Source: Roseibium album (GTDB taxonomy: Bacteria > Pseudomonadota > Alphaproteobacteria > Rhizobiales > Stappiaceae). From it: a DNA stretch of 64,000 nt. Below the pieces are notes generated by a model, which saw nothing but the letters and a program-made list of their open reading frames with translations, had not been told where the DNA came from and did no database searches. Below, in pieces: positions 54,868-63,599 of this stretch; position 1 is the stretch's first letter; each line of letters starts with the position of its first letter. The position numbers and the translations under genes were made by a program. Where the stretch lies: NCBI GenBank assembly GCA_001404055.1, contig CXTY01000024.1, positions 60,175 through 124,174 of the forward strand. Direction: 5' to 3'.

Positions 54868-57123
54868 TCAGCTCACTTCTTTAACCTTCAGCAATCGCAA
54901 TGCGTTGGCGACAACCGCAAGGGATACACCGACATCGGCGGCAATCGCGCCCCACATGGCGGCCATGCCGAACGCAGTCAATCCAACGAAGAGCGCTTTT
55001 GTAACCAGCGCGACGGTGATGTTCTGGCGAATGATATTCATGGTGTGACGGGAATGATCGACCAGCCAAGGCAGCTTGCCGATATCATCGCTCATCAAGG
55101 CGATGTCAGCTGTTTCAATGGCGGCATCCGAGCCGACAGCGCCCATGGCAATGGCAAAGTTCGCTCGCGCCATGGCGGGCGCATCGTTGACCCCGTCGCC
55201 AACCATGGCGACGACTTCGTGTTCGCGGGTCAACTCCTCGATTGCAGTGACCTTGTCTTCCGGCAAGAGTTCCGCGCGGACTTCGTCAATGCCAACTTCT
55301 TTGGCAACGGCCTGCGCGGTTCGCTCGTTATCGCCGGTCAGCATGACGATGCGCTCGATGCCTTTTGCATGAAGCTGTGCAATGACGTCTTTCGCATCAG
55401 CACGGATGCGATCGCGCAGCTCCAGAACGCCCAGCAATCCTTCTTTGTCACCAATCGCAACCAAAGTGCTGCCGGACTTCTCGATCCTGTCTTTTAAGTC
55501 TGAGGGGATCGCGGCGCCCTTTTCTGTCGCAAAACGGTTGGACCCGAGCCAGACTGCGCGACCTTCAACCATGCCTTCCACACCGCGTCCTGGAACCGTT
55601 CTCGTGTCTTCTGCTGGCATGGTATCGCCCGCACGGGCAAGGATCGCTCGCGCCAGAGGATGAGAAGACCGTGCTTCCAGCGCTGCGGCGACCGACAACA
55701 GATCAGCCTCATCTGTTACCAGTGGGTAGACGGCAGCGACTTCCGGTTCGCCTTCGGTGATCGTGCCGGTCTTGTCCATCGCAAGGGCCTTGAGGCGGCT
55801 TGGTATTTCGATATAGGCCCCGCCCTTGATCAACACGCCACTGCGGGCGGAGGCAGCAAGGGCTGCAACGATCGAGACCGGTGTCGAGATCACCAGCGCA
55901 CAGGGGCATGCGATCACCAGGAGAACCAGCGCATTATAAAACCAGTCTGACCAGGGAGCTGCGAAGAGTAGTGGTGGCATGACCGCGATCACCAGCGCCA
56001 GCGCCATTATGATTGGCGTATAAATCCGTGCGAATTTGGTGACCCACTGTTCCACGTTGGCGCGGCGTGAATGCGCATCGCTGACCATCCGGGTAATCCG
56101 GGCAAGCACAGTGTCGGTTGCCAGCTTGGTCGCCTGAATGGTCAGCGAGCCTTCGCCGTTGATCGTGCCGGCGAAAACCTCGTCGCCGGTTTCCTTGGCG
56201 ACCAGCGCGCTTTCACCGGTGATCGGGGCCTGATCGACTGCACCGGTCCCGGCTATCACATCACCATCGAGCGGTATTCTGTCACCACCACGCACGACGA
56301 ACCGGTCGCCGATGACAACGTCGGCTGCCGTAACATCACATTCCGTTCCGTCTTTGGAGATAACGCGTGCGGTTGGCGGCGCCAGATCCAGCAGCGCTGA
56401 GACCGCGTTGCGTGCTCTGCCTACACTCCAGCTCTCCAGCGCCAGGGAAAGCGCGAAGAAGAAGGCAACAGTGGCCGCTTCAAAATACTCACCAAGGGCA
56501 ATCGCCCCGGCAACAGCGATCATCATCAGAAGGTTCATGTCAGGAGACAGGCGCCGCGCCGCTGACCACGCCTTGGGCGCGACCAGCCAGGCACCGAAAA
56601 CAACCGCCAGCAGGAAGCTACCGACTTCAACTACAGGCATCGTGCTGTCACCATGGCCTGAGAAAATGCCAATGGCACCGGATAATCCTGTTTCTACAAT
56701 GTGGTAAGCAAATCCAAATGCCCAGAAACCAGCCGAAAGAGCTGTGAACCGTTTCTGGCGCGCAAGATGGTCCGCGTGATCCGCGTCGGCGCTGTCAGCG
56801 TCCCATTCCTTTGCCGACATGCCCGTGCCGGCAACAAGTTTTATGATTGCTTCATCGGCCAGCGGCGCAGCGCTGTCCAGTATCGTCATCCGCGCATTGA
56901 GGACATCAAATGCCAGATGGTCCTCACCACCCAGCTTCGGCCCCAGAACCTTGTTCAGGATCGCAACTTCCTCGGCGCAGTCCAGGCCATTCACCCGGAA
57001 ACTGCGACCTGCACCCACTGGCGGGGCTTGATTGGCGATGCCAGCAGTAGAGCCACAACATCCACCTTTTGAGTGGTCATTTGCTTTGGATGCGCAGGTT
57101 GACGCCTGGACGGTTTGGGACAT
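54868..57123 (-). CDS. Heavy-metal translocating P-type ATPase (ZntA/CadA-like)
   Basis: A 751-residue P1B-type ATPase starting at the ATG at 57123. The N-terminus is Cys-rich (GGCCG) with a degenerate HMA domain (VNGLDCAEEVAILNKVLGPK). The metal-transport motif CPC is in VIACPCALVISTP, phosphorylation site DKTGTITEG, and hinge MVGDGVNDAPAMA. CPC with a Cys-Gly-Gly N-terminus and the shape of the last helices (NALRLLKVKEV) point to the Zn2+/Cd2+/Pb2+ class. It exports these metals from the cytoplasm at the expense of ATP. Its promoter looks like a MerR-family target. Confidence 0.93.
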   Translation of the reverse strand: MSQTVQASTCASKANDHSKGGCCGSTAGIANQAPPVGAGRSFRVNGLDCAEEVAILNKVLGPKLGGEDHLAFDVLNARMTILDSAAPLADEAIIKLVAGTGMSAKEWDADSADADHADHLARQKRFTALSAGFWAFGFAYHIVETGLSGAIGIFSGHGDSTMPVVEVGSFLLAVVFGAWLVAPKAWSAARRLSPDMNLLMMIAVAGAIALGEYFEAATVAFFFALSLALESWSVGRARNAVSALLDLAPPTARVISKDGTECDVTAADVVIGDRFVVRGGDRIPLDGDVIAGTGAVDQAPITGESALVAKETGDEVFAGTINGEGSLTIQATKLATDTVLARITRMVSDAHSRRANVEQWVTKFARIYTPIIMALALVIAVMPPLLFAAPWSDWFYNALVLLVIACPCALVISTPVSIVAALAASARSGVLIKGGAYIEIPSRLKALAMDKTGTITEGEPEVAAVYPLVTDEADLLSVAAALEARSSHPLARAILARAGDTMPAEDTRTVPGRGVEGMVEGRAVWLGSNRFATEKGAAIPSDLKDRIEKSGSTLVAIGDKEGLLGVLELRDRIRADAKDVIAQLHAKGIERIVMLTGDNERTAQAVAKEVGIDEVRAELLPEDKVTAIEELTREHEVVAMVGDGVNDAPAMARANFAIAMGAVGSDAAIETADIALMSDDIGKLPWLVDHSRHTMNIIRQNITVALVTKALFVGLTAFGMAAMWGAIAADVGVSLAVVANALRLLKVKEVS

Positions 57124-57152
57124 TTTAGGCTCCGAGATTTCGTAACCCACCC

Positions 57153-57183
57153 TAAATAGGACCTCTAGTCACTATAGCTTCAA
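57153..57183 (-). promoter_or_regulatory. MerR-type promoter of the zinc/cadmium ATPase gene
   Basis: Minus strand: TTGAAG (57178-57183), a 19-base spacer containing the imperfect dyad CTATAGTGACTAGAG, then TATTTA (57153-57158). Elongated 19-base spacers with a central dyad are the mark of promoters activated by MerR-family regulators such as ZntR/CadR. The element lies 30 bases before the ATPase start. No MerR gene of the metal type is in the window. Confidence 0.6.
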
Positions 57184-57249
57184 GAGTATTTTTGCAAAAA
57201 CCATGACTGAAGGACAATAATTGTGGTGCCTTTCCACGCGCAGACTTTA

Positions 57250-57621
57250 TCAGGCCGGGACATACGCACATAATTTGTTGCCATCCAGGTCCCGAAAATA
57301 AGCGCCGTAGAAACCGTGCTCACCGCGAGGCCCCGGGTCGCCCTCGCTCGATCCGCCAAGTTCCAGAGCCTTTGCGTGAAGAGTTTTGACGTGATCGCGG
57401 TCGGCCATCTTGAGTGCAACCATGACGCCATTGCCGCCTGTTGCAGTGGCTCCGTCATGCGGGAGTGTAATGCACAGTGCAGGTTCTTCGCGGCTTCGTC
57501 CCCAGGCAGCCATTGTCCCGTGCGCCCATAAGCGTTTAATGCCGACGCTTTCCAGCAGCTGATCGTAAAATTCAACTGAAGTGTTGAAGTTGTTAGTTCC
57601 AAGCGTCACGTAACCAATCAA
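57250..57621 (-). CDS. VOC family protein (glyoxalase/bleomycin-resistance fold)
   Basis: A 123-residue protein. The start is placed at the TTG at 57621, seven bases after GGAG, which gives the family-typical IGYVTLGTNNFNTSVEFYDQ; the longer ATG-led frame has no ribosome binding site. The beta-alpha-beta-beta-beta halves end with FRDLDGNKLCAY, where the family's metal-binding Glu is replaced by Asn-Lys, so a classical metal site may be absent. Probably a small-molecule binder or dioxygenase-like enzyme of unknown substrate. Confidence 0.82.
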   Translation of the reverse strand: MIGYVTLGTNNFNTSVEFYDQLLESVGIKRLWAHGTMAAWGRSREEPALCITLPHDGATATGGNGVMVALKMADRDHVKTLHAKALELGGSSEGDPGPRGEHGFYGAYFRDLDGNKLCAYVPA

Positions 57622-58015
57622 ATGAATTCTCCAAATTTTTCGAACCAACCCGCGTTCGCGAAATCACCAGCTTCGATAGCAAAAGACAACACACAAAGTG
57701 GCGATTTATCAATTTTTACAACGCTGTTTGCGCATAACCACTTGGTCGGAACTGGTTCGAACAGTCCAGGTTTGATACGTCAGCGACAAGGACGGGATCC
57801 AGTACTCCGTGTGGCTGGTGACTGAAAAAAACAGGAAAACTGCGGATTACTGGTTCCCGGATCTCCGCTGCGCTGCGTCCGGGACGACAAGGAGCGGTGG
57901 TTGATACTCGTTGTGAAACCAAAACGTATTGGGATTACGTTCTGGTCTGCCTGCACCTTGCGTCAATCGATGACGGTGGGCACAGTTTACAAATGAGTTT
58001 TGAGCCTCATTTTCC
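57622..58015. other. Intergenic region with a palindromic repeat
   Basis: About 390 bases without a supported gene, between the VOC gene promoter and the end of the RpiR gene. Besides one palindromic repeat (57854-57888) I see no clear structure. Confidence 0.5.
57854..57888 (+). repeat. Palindromic repeat, second family, copy 2
   Basis: TTCCCGGATCT, a CGCTGCGCT centre, GTCCGGGACGAC. It matches the copy at 53951 in order and spacing; arms TCCCGGA and TCCGGGA pair fully. Confidence 0.6.
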
Positions 58016-58942
58016 TCAATCCCCCAACGGCTGTGGACCAGTCCTGCCATGATATGCCGTCAGGGACGAACGGATGCGGCGGAGGTTTTCACTGGTGGCG
58101 TCCTTGGTTTCATAGGCGACGGACATGGCAAGCGTATCGAGGATCGCCAGATAGGCGTAGCGTGAGGCGGTTGGTTTGAAGATGTCCGGGTTTTCCGGCA
58201 GGTCGACTTCAATCGGAATGGAAACCGCGCTGGCCAGCCGTGTATATGGTCTGGAGACGCAGATAGTCGTCGCACCATAGGCTTCTGCAACTTTCGCAGC
58301 TCCGACAATCGCATCCGTTTCGCCGCTGGCAGAAAACAGGAGCAGGACGTCCCCGGGGCCAAGCGTGGCGGAACGCATCTGGATGATATAGCTGTCGTTG
58401 ACGGCGGTTGCAGCAATACCCAGACGGAAAAAGCGATTTGCGGCTTCCTGGGCCAGCATGGACGATCCGCCGCCGATCCCGGCGATGAGCAGCTGGCGGC
58501 ACCCGATGATTGCTTTCTTTGCTTCCTCAAGACGTTCAGTATCCAATTGCTGACGCATCACATTCGCGGTCGCATAGATCGCGCTCAAAACCCGGTCAAG
58601 CGCATTGTCCGTGGCCGGTGCCTCGTCTCCGACGTCGGCCTGAATGTACTGAAGGCTGACGGCAAGGTTCTGAGCAAGCCGCAGCTTGAACTCCTTGAAA
58701 CCGTCACACCCCAGCGAACGACAGAACCGAATGACAGTCGGCGTAGACACATCAGCGGCCGAAGCCAGCTCGGCAATCGTCATGGTGCTGATCTGGTCAA
58801 TGTTCTGCCTGACGTAATCAGCAACACGCTGCTCGCGGGCAGCAAGCTTGCCATCGACCCGGTCCAGGGCGGAAATGATATCTGCGACAGCCGCTTGCCC
58901 ACGATTTGGCAGGTTTGTGCTTTCGGGGCGGTCGCCAACCAT
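58016..58942 (-). CDS. MurR/RpiR family transcriptional regulator
   Basis: A 308-residue regulator starting at the ATG at 58942 behind AGGAGAG. The N-terminal helix-turn-helix (MTIAELASAADVSTPTVIRF, CRSLGCDGFKEFKLRLAQNL) is followed by a sugar-isomerase (SIS) domain (CRQLLIAGIGGGSSMLAQEA, LLLFSASGETDAIVGAAKVA) that binds phosphorylated sugars. It is divergent from a TRAP transporter with three operator-like 15-mers in between. It probably regulates that transporter and the M81 peptidase gene; sign and effector are unknown. Confidence 0.93.
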   Translation of the reverse strand: MVGDRPESTNLPNRGQAAVADIISALDRVDGKLAAREQRVADYVRQNIDQISTMTIAELASAADVSTPTVIRFCRSLGCDGFKEFKLRLAQNLAVSLQYIQADVGDEAPATDNALDRVLSAIYATANVMRQQLDTERLEEAKKAIIGCRQLLIAGIGGGSSMLAQEAANRFFRLGIAATAVNDSYIIQMRSATLGPGDVLLLFSASGETDAIVGAAKVAEAYGATTICVSRPYTRLASAVSIPIEVDLPENPDIFKPTASRYAYLAILDTLAMSVAYETKDATSENLRRIRSSLTAYHGRTGPQPLGD

Positions 58943-58971
58943 TTTGCTCTCCTGTTTCGCTTCGATAGATT

Positions 58972-58986
58972 TGTAACTTAGGTACA
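58972..58986 (+). promoter_or_regulatory. Putative RpiR operator, site 1
   Basis: TGTAACTTAGGTACA, nearly palindromic, 30 bases before the RpiR start. It is a 14-of-15 match to the inverse of site 2. Confidence 0.6.
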
Positions 58987-59044
58987 AAACAAAACAAAAT
59001 CCAGAGCACAATTACACATACGACACCTCAATAAGGTATATTTT

Positions 59045-59059
59045 TGTACTTTAATTATA
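59045..59059 (+). promoter_or_regulatory. Putative RpiR operator, weak central site
   Basis: TGTACTTTAATTATA shares 12 of 15 bases with site 2. It lies midway in the divergent promoter region, 70 bases before the transporter gene. Confidence 0.4.
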
Positions 59060-59095
59060 TTTTTCGCTTGATTTGGTGTAATTTTGTCCTCACAA

Positions 59096-59110
59096 TGTAC
59101 TTAAGTTACA
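59096..59110 (+). promoter_or_regulatory. Putative RpiR operator, site 2
   Basis: TGTACTTAAGTTACA, inverse of site 1 with one change, ending 18 bases before the TRAP small-permease ATG and overlapping its leader. The position suits repression. Confidence 0.6.
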
Positions 59111-59128
59111 TTTCTTCGGGAGGAAAGA

Positions 59129-59635
59129 ATGCAAGCTTGGGCGCGAATGACAAGCGCACGCATCAATACAGCGATCGAGACACTGGTTGCCGTTTTAATG
59201 TTGCTGCTTGTCCTTGATGTCTGGCTCGGTGTGGTCGACAGGTATTACTTTCACTGGCAGCTGCCGTGGCCGGAAGTCATGGCGCGATACCTGATGATCT
59301 GGGCGGCCATGCTGGCCATTTCCTGCGGCATCGCCCGCAGGGAACATATCGGCCTGACTTCGTTCCTGCACATGTGGCCGGCTTCTTTCCGCCGCCTTGT
59401 GCTCATCCTTATGGATGTACTGGCGCTTGCGCTCTTCCTCTATGTCACCTGGTACGGGATTGGCTTTGCCCAAAGTGGAGCCAGCCGACACGCGATGATA
59501 TTCGGGCTTAGCCTGGAACCCTTCTACGCTGCCATTCCTGTCTCCGCGGCAATCGCCTCCGTGCAGCTGCTCCTGGTTCTCTTGCGGGACCTTGGAACAC
59601 ACCTTGAACTCCCGGTCGAAGGGGAGACGGCGTAA
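59129..59635 (+). CDS. TRAP transporter small permease (DctQ-type)
   Basis: A 168-residue membrane protein with four helices, preceded by GGAGG. The pattern (LVAVLMLLLVLDVWLGVVDR, LPWPEVMARYLMIWAAMLAI, ARREHIGLTSFL) is typical of DctQ subunits, where E-x-x-A-R-Y and RREHI are conserved. It acts with DctM and the binding protein as a sodium-driven importer of an acid or similar solute. The stop codon overlaps the DctM start (TAATG). Confidence 0.93.
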   Translation: MQAWARMTSARINTAIETLVAVLMLLLVLDVWLGVVDRYYFHWQLPWPEVMARYLMIWAAMLAISCGIARREHIGLTSFLHMWPASFRRLVLILMDVLALALFLYVTWYGIGFAQSGASRHAMIFGLSLEPFYAAIPVSAAIASVQLLLVLLRDLGTHLELPVEGETA

Positions 59636-60918
59636 TGCTTGCTGGTCTCGCTTTTGTAATCCTCATCCTGTTCGGCATGCCGATCGGATTTGCCATCGGG
59701 CTCGCAGGCGTCGTCGGTCTGATCGACATGGGCGGCATGCAGTTTCTTGCCATCGGCCCGAGCAAAATCTTCAACGGCCTCAATATTTTCCCGTTCCTGG
59801 CAATGCCTTTCTTCATCCTTGCAGGTGAAGTCATGAACGGCATTGGCATCACCAACCGCCTTGTCAAACTGGCGCAGGTTCTGGTGGGCAGGTTCCGTGG
59901 TGGGCTCGCGCACACCAATATGCTCGCATCCGTTTTCTTTGCCGGTCTCACCGGATCGGCAACTGCAGATGCTGCGGCCTTCGGTCGGACACTGGTGCCT
60001 GCCATGGTCAAGGAAGGTTACAAACGGGATTACGCCTGTGCGGTAACCGCAGCCGGGTCCATCATCGGTCCGACAATCCCTCCCTCCGGACTGATGGTGG
60101 TCTACGGCTCCCTGATGGGCGTTTCCATTGCAGGCCTGTTTGCCGCGGGCATCCTCCCCGGACTGGTCATCTGCCTTGTCTGCATGGGCGTCATTGTTGT
60201 TGGTGGCAATCGGGAAAACCTGCCCAAGGCCGCACGCGGTGCGACCCTACGGGAAGTTGCGTCAACATTTGTCGGGTCGCTAACGGCACTTGCCATGCCT
60301 GTCATCATTCTGGGTGGTATTCTGGGGGGCATCGTAACGCCGACCGAGGCAGCATCGATTGCAGTTGCCTATGCCGTTTTCATAGGCTTCTTTGTCTACC
60401 GAACACTGAAGTTGAAAGACTTCTTCCAGATGCTTGTCCGCACCGCGCGGATCACCGGCGTCATTTTCGTCATCATCGCCTTTGCCGGTATCCTCGGATG
60501 GTGGATGAGTTTTGAACGCATCCCGCAGTTGATCGCGGAAAGCGTGCTCAATCTCAGTGATAATCGCTACGCCGTCATTGCCATTATCATTTGCCTTCTC
60601 CTGATCGTCGGCATGGTGATGGATATCACCGCGATCCTGATCATCCTGGCACCCGTACTCGTTCCCTTGACCGAGCAGGTGGGTCTGGAGCCCATTCACG
60701 CTGGCATCATCTTCGTCCTTGCGCTGAACATTTCTCTGATGACGCCGCCGGTGGGCGCCTGCCTGTTCGTTCTGTCGTCGGTGACGGGTGAAAAGCTGGA
60801 ACGCATTTCGCTGAAACTCATGCCGTTCCTGCTGGCCGAGGTCACCATCCTTTTCATTTTCGCCTTCTGGGAGGACGCGGCGCTGTTGCTGCCCCGCGCC
60901 TTCGGATTTGCCAACTAA
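59635..60918 (+). CDS. TRAP transporter large permease (DctM-type)
   Basis: A 427-residue protein with about 12 membrane segments, the transport subunit. Family landmarks: FGMPIGFAIGLAGVVGLIDM, LFAGLTGSATADAAAFGRTLV region, GSIIGPTIPPSGLMVVYGSL, and GGIVTPTEAASIAVAYAVF. It moves solute delivered by the DctP protein by sodium symport. Coupled to the preceding gene by overlap; the binding-protein gene follows within 32 bases. Confidence 0.95.
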   Translation: MLAGLAFVILILFGMPIGFAIGLAGVVGLIDMGGMQFLAIGPSKIFNGLNIFPFLAMPFFILAGEVMNGIGITNRLVKLAQVLVGRFRGGLAHTNMLASVFFAGLTGSATADAAAFGRTLVPAMVKEGYKRDYACAVTAAGSIIGPTIPPSGLMVVYGSLMGVSIAGLFAAGILPGLVICLVCMGVIVVGGNRENLPKAARGATLREVASTFVGSLTALAMPVIILGGILGGIVTPTEAASIAVAYAVFIGFFVYRTLKLKDFFQMLVRTARITGVIFVIIAFAGILGWWMSFERIPQLIAESVLNLSDNRYAVIAIIICLLLIVGMVMDITAILIILAPVLVPLTEQVGLEPIHAGIIFVLALNISLMTPPVGACLFVLSSVTGEKLERISLKLMPFLLAEVTILFIFAFWEDAALLLPRAFGFAN

Positions 60919-60949
60919 CCCAAAAAAGAACCTAGAGAGGAATAAACAG

Positions 60950-61990
60950 ATGAAACTACTGACAACCGGACTGGCGCTTGCCGCGACAATGACCGCCACA
61001 GCTGCGCTTGCAGGCGGTGGGGTGATCAAATTCGGTCATGACAACAAGACTGATCCATTCGAAAACCCGGCACATGCCTGCACGGCGGTATTCTCCAATC
61101 TGGTAGACTCCGGCACCAACGGCAGCGTCAAAGTGGAAGTCTTCGGCTCAAATCAGCTCGGCTCAGCCGCAGAACACGTGCAGCAGGTCAAGGACGGTGT
61201 GATCCAGGCAACGCTCACGTCAACGGGCGCCCTTGCCAGCTATTATCCACGCATTGATGTCTTGAACCTGCCATTTGCCTTTGCTGGCAATGAAGCAACC
61301 TACAAGGTGTTTGACGGTCCGTTCGGTAAGGCGCTTGCCGCCGATATTGAAGAAGCACTCGGCGATGTCGTTGTGCTTGGCTTCCCGGATACAGGCGGGT
61401 TCTTTGCGGTGACCAACTCCCAGCGTCCGATTGCAAACCTGGAAGATTTTGAAGGTATCCGCATTCGCACCATGACGCTGCCTTCCCACCAGAAGATCAT
61501 TCAGGCTCTTGGCGCAGAAGCATACCCACTGTCCTGGGGTGAGGTTTATTCCGGTCTTCAGACCGGTGTGATCGACGGTCAGATGAACCCGGTTCCGATC
61601 ATTTCCTTTGCAAACTTCGCCGAGGTTCAGGGCTACCTGACGCTTACCAACCACCTGTTTTCGCCGTACACCTTCATGATCAACAAGCCGTTTTACGATG
61701 GGCTCGACGACGACCAGCGTGCAACGCTCCATGCAGCGGCGGAAAACTGCGTGACAGCGAGCCGTGGCCTCTCACGGATCATTGAATCTTCCGACCGCGG
61801 TCTCGCCGGTCTGATGGATGCGATGGAGGTGACTGCGCTTACGGATGCACAACGCGCTGCAATGGCCGGTGCAACACAACCAGCCTTTGAAAAGCATGTG
61901 AACGAGAACCTCGACGCAAAAGCAGTCGAGCTTCTGACCATGTTCAAGAAGGAAGTCTCAGCGGCCAACGCTGACACCTACCTGGACTAA
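60950..61990 (+). CDS. TRAP transporter solute-binding protein (DctP-type)
   Basis: A 346-residue periplasmic protein starting at the ATG at 60950 behind AGAGAGG. The signal peptide ends near TAALAGG. DctP features: GSNQLGSAAEHVQQVKDGV, GGFFAVTNSQRPIANLEDFE, IRIRTMTLPSHQKIIQALGA (ligand-binding Arg), and GVIDGQMNPVPIISFANFAE. Substrate cannot be named from the sequence; the M81 peptidase gene after it hints at a peptide-like or amide compound. A strong terminator follows. Confidence 0.93.
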   Translation: MKLLTTGLALAATMTATAALAGGGVIKFGHDNKTDPFENPAHACTAVFSNLVDSGTNGSVKVEVFGSNQLGSAAEHVQQVKDGVIQATLTSTGALASYYPRIDVLNLPFAFAGNEATYKVFDGPFGKALAADIEEALGDVVVLGFPDTGGFFAVTNSQRPIANLEDFEGIRIRTMTLPSHQKIIQALGAEAYPLSWGEVYSGLQTGVIDGQMNPVPIISFANFAEVQGYLTLTNHLFSPYTFMINKPFYDGLDDDQRATLHAAAENCVTASRGLSRIIESSDRGLAGLMDAMEVTALTDAQRAAMAGATQPAFEKHVNENLDAKAVELLTMFKKEVSAANADTYLD

Positions 61991-62011
61991 GCCAGCGGGT
62001 CAGCAACCTAT

Positions 62012-62038
62012 CCGGCGGGCCTTCAGGTCCGCCGGTTT
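62012..62038 (+). terminator. Terminator after the TRAP binding-protein gene
   Basis: CCGGCGGGCC, a TTCA loop and GGTCCGCCGG (one wobble) followed by TTTCT. It lies 22 bases past the stop codon, before the M81 gene, and could limit read-through into it. Confidence 0.8.
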
Positions 62039-62085
62039 CTGACAGATAAATAAGAACAGCGTTTCAAGCGAGACAGGAATTTTCA

Positions 62086-63552
62086 ATGCGCGTCTTCTGT
62101 GCCTCCATCGCGACAGAAACCAACACATTTTCTCCCTTAAGAACCGACTTCTCCGACTTTGAAGAAAGTTTCTACGCGGCACCCGGCGACCATCCGGAAA
62201 CGCCGACGCTTTGCAGCGGCATTTTCCCGTCGCTCCGAAAACGTGCAAGGCGTGGCGAAATCTCGTTGGCAGAGGGCACTGCTACCTGGGCAGAACCCGG
62301 CGGTCTGGTCAACAAGGATACATGGCAGAGATTGCGCGATGAGGTACTCGGACAATTGCGCGCCTCGCTGCCAGTCGATGCCGTCGTGCTTGGCCTCCAT
62401 GGTGCGATGATTGCTGACGGCTGCATCGATTGCGAAGGTGAGCTTATTGAAGCCGTACGTGAGATCGTTGGGATGAGGACACGGATCGGCGTGACTTTCG
62501 ACCCGCATAGCCATTTGAGCGACAAGCGGGTTCAGAACGCCGACGTCATCACGGTCTTCAAGGAATTCCCACACACAGACTTTACAGAAACCGCAGAAGC
62601 CTGCGTCGACCTCACTCTGCGCGCGACGCGCGGTGAAATTGACCCGGTCATATCTGTCTTTGATGTTCGGATGATGGAGGTTCTACCGACCAGCCGCCCA
62701 CCGATGCGTGGTTTCGTCGACAAGATCATTGATATGGAGCAGTCTGGAGACGCACTTTCAATCTCGACAATCCACGGGTTCATGGCGGGCGACTCTCCCG
62801 ACCTTGGGGCCAAGATGCTGGTAATCACCGATAATGACAAACCAACTGGCGATCGGCTGGCTGAAAACCTGGGACTTGAGCTTTTTTCGTTCCGAGGCAC
62901 GACGCGCCCGGAGTTTCTGACACCCAAAATCGCCCTTGAAACAGCAGAGCGCCAGGTAACCGGGCCGGTCGTGATCGCCGACGTCTGGGATAATCCGGGC
63001 GGCGGAGTTGCCGGAGATTCAACCATTTTGCTGCGCGAAGCCCTGTCTCTCGGACTGACGGACTTCGCCTTTGGCACAATCTGGGACCCAATGGCCGTCA
63101 GGATCTGCCATGCAGCCGGGGAAGGTGCGCAGCTTAATCTTCGCTTTGGTGGAAAAACCTCCGCGATGGCCGGTGACCCAATCGATGGCAAGGTCACTGT
63201 CATCAAAACACAGAAAAACGCCGTGCAAAGTTTTGGTACGTCCGTTGTCCCTCTTGGGGACTGTGCCGTTGTTCAAATAGACGGGATTGATGTGGTCCTG
63301 AATACCAACCGGGCACAAGCCTTTTCGCCGGATCTCTTCACAAATCTCGACATTGATATTTCCGGAAAAAAGGCTCTGGTGGTGAAGTCTACCAATCATT
63401 TCCACGGCGCCTTTGAACCGATTGCCTCGCAAATCCTCTATTGCGCCGTTGAGGGGCCATACCCAAGCGATCCCAGCCGGAACAAATACAAAAATCTAAG
63501 CCGTCCGATCTGGCCGATTGTTGACAATCCGCACGCCAAGGAAGTCGCCTGA
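62086..63552 (+). CDS. M81 family metallopeptidase (MlrC-like)
   Basis: A 488-residue protein with the M81 N-terminal domain (SIATETNTFSPLRTDFSDFE) and MlrC C-terminal domain. Probable zinc ligands lie in GLHGAMIADGCIDCEGELIE and DPHSHLSDKRVQNAD, and a further His in FPHTDFTETA. MlrC of Sphingomonas breaks down linearised microcystin, but the family is far broader and most members have no known substrate. Location after a TRAP transporter with an RpiR regulator suggests hydrolysis of the imported compound. No signal peptide, so cytoplasmic. Confidence 0.88.
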   Translation: MRVFCASIATETNTFSPLRTDFSDFEESFYAAPGDHPETPTLCSGIFPSLRKRARRGEISLAEGTATWAEPGGLVNKDTWQRLRDEVLGQLRASLPVDAVVLGLHGAMIADGCIDCEGELIEAVREIVGMRTRIGVTFDPHSHLSDKRVQNADVITVFKEFPHTDFTETAEACVDLTLRATRGEIDPVISVFDVRMMEVLPTSRPPMRGFVDKIIDMEQSGDALSISTIHGFMAGDSPDLGAKMLVITDNDKPTGDRLAENLGLELFSFRGTTRPEFLTPKIALETAERQVTGPVVIADVWDNPGGGVAGDSTILLREALSLGLTDFAFGTIWDPMAVRICHAAGEGAQLNLRFGGKTSAMAGDPIDGKVTVIKTQKNAVQSFGTSVVPLGDCAVVQIDGIDVVLNTNRAQAFSPDLFTNLDIDISGKKALVVKSTNHFHGAFEPIASQILYCAVEGPYPSDPSRNKYKNLSRPIWPIVDNPHAKEVA

Positions 63553-63599
63553 CCTATCCTGTATCGAGCATAAGCTGATTTGATAATTGAGCTCCGGTC

